From Gammaproteobacteria bacterium (GTDB lineage Bacteria; Pseudomonadota; Gammaproteobacteria; Steroidobacterales; UBA11654), in NCBI GenBank assembly GCA_012965065.1, contig DTSX01000055.1, positions 1 through 29,986 of the forward strand: 29,986 nt of DNA. Direction: 5' to 3'. Within the stretch, counting starts at the first letter, position 1. Each line of letters starts with the position of its first letter. This document shows, in pieces, positions 23,761 through 29,986 of the stretch. The notes beneath the pieces are model-generated. The model made no database searches. It worked only from the letters and a program-made list of their open reading frames with translations, and was not told the origin of the DNA. The position numbers and the translations under genes were made by a program.

Positions 23761-25047
23761 TTATGCTGCGATTGACTTTCCATGATTATTGATCATGTAC
23801 TCAAATTCACTGTAGTAGTGTTCTATAAAACTCTGTACCGGCCAGGCAGCAGCATCTCCAAACGCACATATGGTATTTCCTTCTATTCTGTTTGCTACAT
23901 CAACCAATAATGTCAAGTCACTTTCTTGACCTTTGCCTTGGGTGATTTTTTGCAACAATCGATAAAGCCAGCCGGTTCCTTCACGGCATGGGGTGCATTG
24001 ACCACAATTCTCTACATAGTAGAATCGTGAAGACCTCTTCAGCAATTCAACCATGCAGGTTCCTTCCGCAATCACGACTACCGCACCTGTACCTAGGGCA
24101 GAGCCCGCACTCGCAAGTGATTCATAATCCATCGTACAGTCGGCAATGACATCTCCTGGTAATACTTTTGTGGACAAACCGCCAGGAATGACGGCCTTTA
24201 ATTTTTTATTGTCCAGCATACCTCCTGCCCTTTCTAATAAATCTGCAAATGGAATACCCAAAGGCAATTCATAGTTACCGGGTTTGTTAACATGACCGGT
24301 GACAGAAAAAATGTTTGTTCCGGGTGACTTATCGGTACCCATGCTTTTGTACCATTCGGTACCTTGTTCTATGATTTTAGGAACACTTGCCAATGTTTGG
24401 GTATTGTTTACAGTTGTGGGCATTCCATAAACACCAAATTTTGCAGGAAATGGGGGTTTAAATCTTGGTTTTCCTTGCTTGCCTTCGAGTGATTCCAAAA
24501 GCCCAGTCTCTTCACCACATATATATGCACCTGCACCTAAAAAATTATATAGATCAAAATTAACACCTGAACCAAGTATATTTTTCCCCAATAAGTTGTG
24601 TGTGTATGCTTCTTGTAATGCAAATTCAACAATTGGGTAACAATCCTTTATAAATTCACCACGCACGTAGTTGTAACCTACGGTGGCATCCATAGCAAAG
24701 CCTGCAATGGCCATTCCCTCGATAACAGCATGTGGGTTTAACTTTAAAATTTCTCGATCGTGACAGGTACCTGGTTCACTTTCATCAGAGTTGCAAACAA
24801 GGTATTTTTGTTCTGTTGTTTTTGGCATAAAACTCCATTTTAAGCCGGTTGGAAACCCAGCCCCGCCTCTGCCCCTGAGTCCAGATGTTTTAATTATTTC
24901 AACAATTTTTTGTCGAGCCTTATCACCCGGTTGTCCTTGGAGGATTTTTTTCCATTGCAGATAACCACCCGATGCCATGTAATTTTCAATCTTCCATGAT
25001 TCAGGTTGATTGATGTTTGAAAAACAGATTGAATTCTCGTGCATCAT
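23761..25047 (-). CDS. nuoF: NADH-quinone oxidoreductase subunit F (NADH and FMN binding)
   Basis: NuoF oxidises NADH with FMN and passes electrons through cluster N3. The 428-residue product has the nucleotide-binding GLRGRGGAGFPTGLKW, the flavin-site GAGAYICGEETGLLESLEG, and the [4Fe-4S] motif NCGQCTPCREG with the fourth cysteine in NTICAFGD. Length is normal. The ATG overlaps the nuoE stop (ATGA); a second ATG follows at once, so the first residue could be either. Confidence 0.97.
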   Translation of the reverse strand: MMHENSICFSNINQPESWKIENYMASGGYLQWKKILQGQPGDKARQKIVEIIKTSGLRGRGGAGFPTGLKWSFMPKTTEQKYLVCNSDESEPGTCHDREILKLNPHAVIEGMAIAGFAMDATVGYNYVRGEFIKDCYPIVEFALQEAYTHNLLGKNILGSGVNFDLYNFLGAGAYICGEETGLLESLEGKQGKPRFKPPFPAKFGVYGMPTTVNNTQTLASVPKIIEQGTEWYKSMGTDKSPGTNIFSVTGHVNKPGNYELPLGIPFADLLERAGGMLDNKKLKAVIPGGLSTKVLPGDVIADCTMDYESLASAGSALGTGAVVVIAEGTCMVELLKRSSRFYYVENCGQCTPCREGTGWLYRLLQKITQGKGQESDLTLLVDVANRIEGNTICAFGDAAAWPVQSFIEHYYSEFEYMINNHGKSIAA

Positions 25048-25556
25048 TTTTGCTGTCCCAATTTGTCCAAAATCTCGTTGACCTTCTCAATATTCAGATT
25101 CTCGATATATTGATGGTTTACCATCATCATCGGTGCCCCTGTGCATGCAGCTAAACACTCCTCTTCTTTTTTCAGAAAAATTTTCCCATCTTTTGTGGTT
25201 TCTCCCAATTTTATATTCAACCTATCTTCAACATGATGAACGATCTCATCAGACCCAGATAACATGCATGATATATTGGTGCAAATGGCTATTTCGTTGT
25301 ATCCAACCGGCTCTGTTTGAAACATCGAATAAAACGTTGCCACTTCATAAACGTAGATGCATGGCAGATCTAAATAGTCTGCAACCGCGTCCATTAGTTC
25401 GGGAGTCAAGTACCCTTGGTTGTGTTCTTGGACAGCGTGAAGTGAGCCAATAATGGCTGACCGTTGCTTACCCACAGGGAATTTTGCAACCCAAGTATCA
25501 ATTTTCTCTTTAATGGTTTCAGTCAGTTCCATGGTTTCTGTATTTTCAGTACTCAT
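25044..25556 (-). CDS. nuoE: NADH-quinone oxidoreductase subunit E ([2Fe-2S])
   Basis: NuoE is the thioredoxin-like subunit with cluster N1a, next to the flavin. The cluster ligands are intact: CTNISC (Cx4C) and CLAAC (Cx3C). I start it at the ATG at 25554-25556 (170 residues). A TTG directly after the nuoD stop (25565) is in frame and would add three residues; neither start has a clear Shine-Dalgarno. It overlaps nuoF by 4 nt. Confidence 0.95.
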   Translation of the reverse strand: MSTENTETMELTETIKEKIDTWVAKFPVGKQRSAIIGSLHAVQEHNQGYLTPELMDAVADYLDLPCIYVYEVATFYSMFQTEPVGYNEIAICTNISCMLSGSDEIVHHVEDRLNIKLGETTKDGKIFLKKEEECLAACTGAPMMMVNHQYIENLNIEKVNEILDKLGQQK

Positions 25557-25565
25557 TGCATTCAA

Positions 25566-26819
25566 CTAACGATCAAGTTCACCAAACACAAGATCCAGCG
25601 TTCCAAGAACCGAAACAACATCCGCCAACATGTGTCCCTTTACCATTTCATTGATGGCAGCTAAATGAGCGAAACTTGGTGCTCTCACTTTCAGTCGATA
25701 AGGTTTATTGGCCCCATCAGACACAATGTAAACACCAAATTCACCTTTGGGGCTTTCAACAGGGCAATATATTTCGCCTTCGGGTACTGAATAACCTTCA
25801 GAAAATAATTTAAAATGATAAATTAAAGATTCCATGTCGTGTTTCATCAAGGCACGTTTAGGTGGAGTCAGTTTATTGTCTTCAATGATTACTGGACCAG
25901 GGTTCTTGTTTAACCACGCAACACATTGCTGAATAATCAAATTGGACTGTCTCATTTCTTCAACCCTGACTAAATATCGATCATAACAATCACCGTTTAA
26001 ACCTATAGGGATTTTAAAGTCCAAAAGATCGTAAACCTCGTAGGGCTCTTTTCTTCTAAGGTCCCATTCCACCCCCGATCCCCTTAACATTGGTCCAGTG
26101 AAACCCAGCTCGATAGCTCTTTCAGGCTCAACAACACCAATATTTACTGTTCGCTGTTTCCAAATTCTGTTGTCTGTCAAAAGTGCCTCGTATTCGTCAA
26201 CTTTGCTTGGAAATCTCTCAGTAAAATCTGCAATAAAATCCAATAAAGTCCCTTCTCTGTTGTAATTAAGTTTTTTAACTTTTGATTTTGAAATAAAGCG
26301 GTTGGCCTTATATTTAGGCATTTCTTCTGGAAGATCCCTGTAAACTCCACCAGGGCGATAATAAGTCGCGTGCATTCTGGAGCCTGAAACAGCTTCATAG
26401 CAATCCATTAAGTCCTCTCTTTCTCGGAAACAATAAAGAAAAAGAGCCATTGCCCCAATATCAAGACCGTGACAACCGAGCCATAATAAATGATTCAAAA
26501 TACGGGTGATTTCATCAAACATTACCCTGATATATTGGGCTCTTATAGGAGGCTGGACGTCCAATAGTTTTTCAATTGCAAGAACGTATGCATGTTCACA
26601 GCACATCATTGAGATATAATCAAGACGATCCATATAGCCAATGCTATGGTTGTAGGGTTTGGTTTCAGCTAATTTTTCTGTGCCTCGATGCAATAAACCT
26701 ACGTGGGGATCAATCCGATGAACAACTTCTCCATCCATTTCCATGATCAGCCGTAAAACCCCGTGAGCAGCAGGGTGTTGGGGACCAAAATTTAAAGTGA
26801 GATTGTCAGAATCAGCCAT
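25566..26819 (-). CDS. nuoD: NADH-quinone oxidoreductase subunit D
   Basis: NuoD (49-kDa subunit) forms the quinone head-group site with NuoB. The 417-residue product starts LNFGPQHPAAHGVLRLIMEM with the conserved histidine of the site and has GLLHRGTEKLAE, YMDRLDYISMM and PKGEFGVYIVSDGANKPYR. The C-terminal LGTLDLVFGELDR is the usual end. nuoD is a separate gene from nuoC (2 nt apart), unlike the fused nuoCD of enteric bacteria. Confidence 0.97.
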   Translation of the reverse strand: MADSDNLTLNFGPQHPAAHGVLRLIMEMDGEVVHRIDPHVGLLHRGTEKLAETKPYNHSIGYMDRLDYISMMCCEHAYVLAIEKLLDVQPPIRAQYIRVMFDEITRILNHLLWLGCHGLDIGAMALFLYCFREREDLMDCYEAVSGSRMHATYYRPGGVYRDLPEEMPKYKANRFISKSKVKKLNYNREGTLLDFIADFTERFPSKVDEYEALLTDNRIWKQRTVNIGVVEPERAIELGFTGPMLRGSGVEWDLRRKEPYEVYDLLDFKIPIGLNGDCYDRYLVRVEEMRQSNLIIQQCVAWLNKNPGPVIIEDNKLTPPKRALMKHDMESLIYHFKLFSEGYSVPEGEIYCPVESPKGEFGVYIVSDGANKPYRLKVRAPSFAHLAAINEMVKGHMLADVVSVLGTLDLVFGELDR

Positions 26820-26821
26820 AA

Positions 26822-27496
26822 TTATGAATTCTTTTTCTTGCGTATTACTTTTGGTACAGTCGGTCTGGTAGTGATTGAAACAGGTCGGTATTTAACTTTT
26901 TGTTCCAAATCGTCATGGAAGACCTCTAAATTCCCTGCCAATGGGAAATCTTTTCTAAAAGGATGGCCAATGAAACCATAATCGGTAAGAATCCTTCTCA
27001 AGTCTGGATGTCCATCAAAGTAGATTCCAAATAAATCAAAGGCTTCTCGCTCAAACCAATCAGCTGAATTCCAAATGCCAGTTACCGATTGAACAATTGG
27101 CGGATTTTCACTACCAGTGAACGTTTTTAAACGAATCCGCCAATTTTTGTCTATCGAAAGAAGATGGTAGATTACAGCAAAACGTTTTTCCTGATATTTT
27201 TCATCTGGATCTGGGATGATGGTATTTTGTTGGACAGCACGACTGTAGCCTGATGCTGTGGCTTTAGTGGTTTCCCAGTCACCAACCCCATAATGAAGAT
27301 AATCAATACCACATACATCAATTAGCATGGAAAAATTCAATGCCTCAGTATTTTTGAGAAGGGAGCAAATTTCTATAAGATCATCTTTTTTTAGCTCAAG
27401 GGTGATGCTGGTGCCGTCGTTTGTTTTTACAATTTCAAATGAATTCAAATATTGGTCTATTAAATCATTTAACTGTTCGTACTTTTTGTTGACCAC
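26822..27496 (-). CDS. nuoC: NADH-quinone oxidoreductase subunit C
   Basis: NuoC (30-kDa subunit) is a structural part of the peripheral arm. The 224-residue product has the family signature ERE-type stretch ADWFEREAFDLFGIYFDGHP followed by DLRRILTDYGFIGHPFRKDFP. The start is GTG, 3 nt after the nuoB stop. The middle stretch with SGYSRAVQQNTIIPDPDEKY is a variable insertion in this family. Confidence 0.95.
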   Translation of the reverse strand: MVNKKYEQLNDLIDQYLNSFEIVKTNDGTSITLELKKDDLIEICSLLKNTEALNFSMLIDVCGIDYLHYGVGDWETTKATASGYSRAVQQNTIIPDPDEKYQEKRFAVIYHLLSIDKNWRIRLKTFTGSENPPIVQSVTGIWNSADWFEREAFDLFGIYFDGHPDLRRILTDYGFIGHPFRKDFPLAGNLEVFHDDLEQKVKYRPVSITTRPTVPKVIRKKKNS

Positions 27497-27499
27497 TGT

Positions 27500-27985
27500 T
27501 TAATTTTTATTTTTGATTTTACGTTGTAGTTCAATGATTCCATTTAAAAGTGCTTCTGCAGTTGGTGGACACCCTGGTACATATATATCAACTGGAATTA
27601 TTTGATCGCAACCTCTGACCACGGCGTATGAGTCATGGTAATAACCCCCTCCATTTGCACAAGAACCCATTGAGATTACCCATTTTGGTTCAGCCATCTG
27701 GTCGTAAACTTTTCTCAAAGCAGGTGCCATTTTATTAACCAATGTACCAGCAACGATCATTACGTCAGCTTGCCTAGGGCTTGGTCTAAAAATAACCCCA
27801 AATCTATCCATGTCGTATCTAGCTGCCCCTGAGTGCATCATTTCAATGGCACAACATGCCAAACCAAATGTCATTGGCCAGAGTGAACCAGTTCTAGCCC
27901 AGTTGGCTAACTTGTCAATTGAGGTGATAACAAAGCCCGCCCCTTGATCAATAATGAGATCATTTTCTTGTTTTTCTAATCCCAC
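27500..27985 (-). CDS. nuoB: NADH-quinone oxidoreductase subunit B ([4Fe-4S] N2)
   Basis: NuoB holds cluster N2, the last electron donor to quinone. Ligands are visible as the double cysteine in GLACCAIEMM, then GSCANGG and PGCPPTAEAL. I start it at a GTG (27983-27985; 161 residues), because AAGGTG lies 7 nt before it and the overlap with nuoA is then only 10 nt. An in-frame ATG at 28006 would give 168 residues but has no ribosome binding site and overlaps nuoA by 31 nt. Confidence 0.95.
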   Translation of the reverse strand: MGLEKQENDLIIDQGAGFVITSIDKLANWARTGSLWPMTFGLACCAIEMMHSGAARYDMDRFGVIFRPSPRQADVMIVAGTLVNKMAPALRKVYDQMAEPKWVISMGSCANGGGYYHDSYAVVRGCDQIIPVDIYVPGCPPTAEALLNGIIELQRKIKNKN

Positions 27986-28332
27986 TCCAAAGCACCTTTT
28001 TTCCATTCGTAAATGAAACCGATAACGAGAACGAGCAAAAATATTCCCATAGCCATGATTCCGGCAATGCCTATTTTATTGAGCGAAACAGCCCAAGGGA
28101 AAAGAAATGCGATTTCTAAATCAAAAATGATGAACAATATTGCAACCAAGTAATATCGAACATCAAAAGGTATTCTGGCATCTTCGAAAGGATCAAATCC
28201 ACATTCGTATGGTGAAAGTTTCGCCTCAGTTTTACTTCCTCTACCAAATAAGAAACCCAGAGATAACATCAACAGTCCTAAGGCTAATGCTACCGATAAA
28301 AAAATCAGGATTGGTAGATAATTTTCCAGCAT
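27976..28332 (-). CDS. nuoA: NADH-quinone oxidoreductase subunit A
   Basis: NuoA is a three-helix membrane subunit near the quinone chamber. The 118-residue product has the conserved loop LSPYECGFDPFEDARIPFDV between the first and second helices, and FIIFDLEIAFLFPWAV in helix 2 with its buried acids. It is the first gene of the nuo operon. The ATG has a good GAGGA-like site about 7 nt upstream, and an extended -10 lies further up. Confidence 0.96.
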   Translation of the reverse strand: MLENYLPILIFLSVALALGLLMLSLGFLFGRGSKTEAKLSPYECGFDPFEDARIPFDVRYYLVAILFIIFDLEIAFLFPWAVSLNKIGIAGIMAMGIFLLVLVIGFIYEWKKGALEWD

Positions 28333-28356
28333 TTTCTGATCCTCAAACGCAGGTGT

Positions 28357-28365
28357 ATTGTATCA
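28357..28365 (-). promoter_or_regulatory. Candidate nuo operon promoter (extended -10)
   Basis: Minus-strand TGATACAAT (TG-n-TACAAT) lies in the 97-nt gap between tRNA-Leu and nuoA; transcription would start about 18 nt before the ATG. The -35 is poor (an oligo-T stretch, or TTGATT at 20 nt). I see no terminator after tRNA-Leu, so readthrough from secG may add to expression. Nothing else is seen in the gap. Confidence 0.4.
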
Positions 28366-28429
28366 GTCTTATGTATAAAAAAAATCAAAATTAATGAACT
28401 TTTTTATGATAAATTCCAACAATTAAAAC

Positions 28430-28511
28430 TGCCGATGGCCGGACTCGAACCGGCACAGCTTCCGCTACTGCCCCCTCAAGACAGCGTGTCTACCAATTCC
28501 ACCACATCGGC
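28430..28511 (-). tRNA. tRNA-Leu (GAG)
   Basis: The minus-strand sequence has acceptor stem GCCGATG/CATCGGC, the Leu-type D arm with GGTAGACAC, anticodon stem-loop CTGTC-TTGAGGG-GGCAG (anticodon GAG), a long class II variable arm, and T arm GCCGG-TTCGAGT-CCGGC. The discriminator is A. CCA is not encoded; GTT follows, so CCA must be added by tRNA nucleotidyltransferase. Its position after secG matches leuU in E. coli. Confidence 0.96.
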
Positions 28512-28532
28512 TATTTAAATTGTCTTAAAACA

Positions 28533-28886
28533 CTAATTCTTATTTGGTGAATCGAAGGGTATCGAGGGGCGTAATTCTTGGTTTTCAGATTCATCGATAA
28601 TGATTTGATCAGGCTGAATCTGGTCAAGGACACTGTCTACTTTTATCGTTCCTTTATTCAAGTACGCGAGTGCCAAACTGGTAATAAAAAAAATTGTTGC
28701 AAGGATTGCTGTTGTCCGTGATAAAAAGTTAGCCGAACCTTTTGCACCAAAAATAGTCCCAGACGCACCAGCACCAAACGCAGAGCCCATATCGGCACCC
28801 TTGCCTTTTTGCAATAAGATTAAGGCAATAATCAAAACTGCAATAATTACATGGAATGAAAGCAGCAATGATAAGATATCATTCAT
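28533..28886 (-). CDS. secG: Protein-export membrane protein SecG
   Basis: SecG is the small accessory subunit of the SecYEG translocon. The 117-residue product has two membrane helices (about 7-25 and 55-75) joined by the diagnostic cytoplasmic loop LLQKGKGADMGSAFGAGASG and SANFLSRTTAILA. An acidic hydrophilic tail of about 40 residues follows. Its start overlaps the tpiA end by 8 nt. tRNA-Leu begins 21 nt after its stop. Confidence 0.95.
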   Translation of the reverse strand: MNDILSLLLSFHVIIAVLIIALILLQKGKGADMGSAFGAGASGTIFGAKGSANFLSRTTAILATIFFITSLALAYLNKGTIKVDSVLDQIQPDQIIIDESENQELRPSIPFDSPNKN

Positions 28887-29643
28887 TTATTAAACTCTCT
28901 GCTGCTTGATAGATTTCAACAAATTCTTCCCCATTTAAAGAGGCTCCTCCAATTAGACCGCCGTTAATATTGCCCATTGTAAACAAATCTTTACTGTTTG
29001 CACCATTTACACTGCCGCCGTAGAGAATTGGGATGGAAGAAGCAATATTGGAGTCATACACTTCCATGATGTTTCTGATATTAGTATGGACTTCTTCAGC
29101 CTGTTCTGGGGATGCTGTTTCACCTGTCCCAATGGCCCAAACTGGCTCATAAGCTATTATTGATTTAGCAAATAATTCTATTCGGGTTGTTTCTATAATG
29201 GATTTAATTTGTGATTCAATTACTGACAATGTCTGACCCGTTTTTCTTTCATTAAGAGATTCGCCTATGCACAGTATTGGAATTAAATTGTTTTGGTGAG
29301 CCAATTCAAATTTCTGGGCAATGACAGCATTGGTATCGTTGTACATTTGCCTTCGCTCTGAGTGGCCTATGATTACATAATCTACTTTTATGTCCTGTAA
29401 CATGGACCCTGATATTTCTCCGGTGCAAGCCCCATTTTGATTCTCTGAAATGTTCTGAGCGCCAATCTTAATACTTGAGGTTTTGAGTTTTAATATTTGA
29501 GTTAAATACGTAAATGGTGGACAAATAACGACTTCGATGTTCGCATTTTCACAAACCTTGTCATTAATGCAATTAATCAATTGTTCGTTAGATCTTTTGT
29601 TACCATTCATTTTCCAGTTGGCAACTATGAACAATTTTTCCAT
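28879..29643 (-). CDS. tpiA: Triosephosphate isomerase
   Basis: TpiA interconverts dihydroxyacetone phosphate and glyceraldehyde 3-phosphate. The 254-residue product has all catalytic residues: Lys11 in ANWKMNG, His94 in IIGHSERR and Glu166 in AYEPVWAIGTG, the last just before the flexible loop 6. The phosphate-binding YGGSVNGANS and GGLIGGASL lie near the C-terminus. It starts 4 nt after the glmM stop and overlaps secG by 8 nt. Confidence 0.98.
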   Translation of the reverse strand: MEKLFIVANWKMNGNKRSNEQLINCINDKVCENANIEVVICPPFTYLTQILKLKTSSIKIGAQNISENQNGACTGEISGSMLQDIKVDYVIIGHSERRQMYNDTNAVIAQKFELAHQNNLIPILCIGESLNERKTGQTLSVIESQIKSIIETTRIELFAKSIIAYEPVWAIGTGETASPEQAEEVHTNIRNIMEVYDSNIASSIPILYGGSVNGANSKDLFTMGNINGGLIGGASLNGEEFVEIYQAAESLINE

Positions 29644-29647
29644 CTAT

Positions 29648-29986
29648 CTACGCCTGGTTGATTTGAGTCTTAATGGATGCAAATAACTTTTGTGCGTGGG
29701 CTTCGTCTGAAGATTCAACAGTAATCCTTAACACTGGTTCTGTGCCTGATTTTCTAACCAATACTCTGCCATTGTTCAAATTTGTATTTGCATCTTCAGA
29801 AATCTTGGTGATCAAGTCATTCGATAGTTTTGTTAGATCTGTTTCTATGTTGTGGTTAAATTGCGGGATAAGCTCAAGACCATGTGATAATTCACCAATT
29901 GATTTGCCCCGTTCAACCATTGCCTTCATTACCAGTAATGCAGTCATCAAACCGTCCCCGGATGGTGAATAGTCTAAGTTGATAAT
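29648..29986 (-). CDS. glmM: Phosphoglucosamine mutase (partial, N-terminal part beyond window)
   Basis: GlmM converts glucosamine-6-phosphate to glucosamine-1-phosphate for UDP-GlcNAc and peptidoglycan synthesis. Only the last 112 residues are in the window. They include the SPSGDGLMTALLVM segment, which follows the SGH loop in the family, and the phosphate-binding VRKSGTEPVLRITVE of the C-terminal domain. The glmM-tpiA-secG order is common in non-enteric gammaproteobacteria and supports the call. Confidence 0.92.
   Translation of the reverse strand: MINLDYSPSGDGLMTALLVMKAMVERGKSIGELSHGLELIPQFNHNIETDLTKLSNDLITKISEDANTNLNNGRVLVRKSGTEPVLRITVESSDEAHAQKLFASIKTQINQA

Noticed and set aside
28381..28429. 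Terminator after tRNA-Leu
   Set aside because: The region has A and T runs but no GC-containing hairpin before a U tract.
1..29986. CRISPR arrays, insertion sequences, prophage or transfer islands
   Set aside because: No spaced direct repeats, transposase or integrase genes, or blocks of foreign-looking genes are visible; every gene is a housekeeping family member.

Overview
This window is a compact, AT-rich bacterial chromosome segment with almost no spacer DNA. ZipA, the gene order secG - tRNA-Leu(GAG) - nuoA-N - tRNA-fMet - rimP-nusA-infB-rbfA-truB-rpsO-pnp, and separate nuoC and nuoD genes point to a low-GC gammaproteobacterium outside the enteric group. It encodes SMC and ScpAB rather than MukBEF. 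I cannot fix the genus. There are no mobile elements, CRISPR arrays or phage genes.

Layout by coordinate. Positions 1-4769 (minus) hold smc, zipA, scpA and the start of scpB, a tightly packed unit joining chromosome condensation to FtsZ anchoring. Positions 4770-4867 are a short divergent promoter region with a 20-bp perfect palindrome. Positions 4868-5830 (plus) hold queF (one-domain type) and dksA (zinc-finger-degenerate type); dksA appears to have its own promoter and starts at an internal GTG. dksA runs tail to tail into pnp with a 9-bp overlap. From 5822 to the right end everything is on the minus strand and is read right to left: glmM (partial), tpiA, secG, tRNA-Leu, the 14 genes of NADH:quinone oxidoreductase, tRNA-fMet, a clear intrinsic terminator, then rimP, nusA, infB, rbfA, truB, rpsO and pnp.

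How the genes work together. nuoA-N encode a complete respiratory complex I. rimP, rbfA, infB, rpsO and tRNA-fMet serve ribosome maturation and translation initiation; nusA and pnp serve transcription elongation and RNA decay; truB and queF serve tRNA modification. DksA acts on RNA polymerase in the stringent response. SecG, TpiA and GlmM are housekeeping genes for secretion, glycolysis and peptidoglycan precursor synthesis.

The most unusual object is the SMC protein. At 905 residues it has both ATPase half-heads and two coiled-coil arms, but the hinge dimerization domain normally found in the middle is not visible; the arms seem to meet at a short turn. It is nevertheless encoded with ScpA and ScpB. 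Other points of interest are a ZipA with hardly any linker, a DksA with a Cys-Thr-Cys-Ala finger, a dksA promoter lying inside the longest reading frame, and a terminator between tRNA-fMet and rimP that looks like an attenuator.
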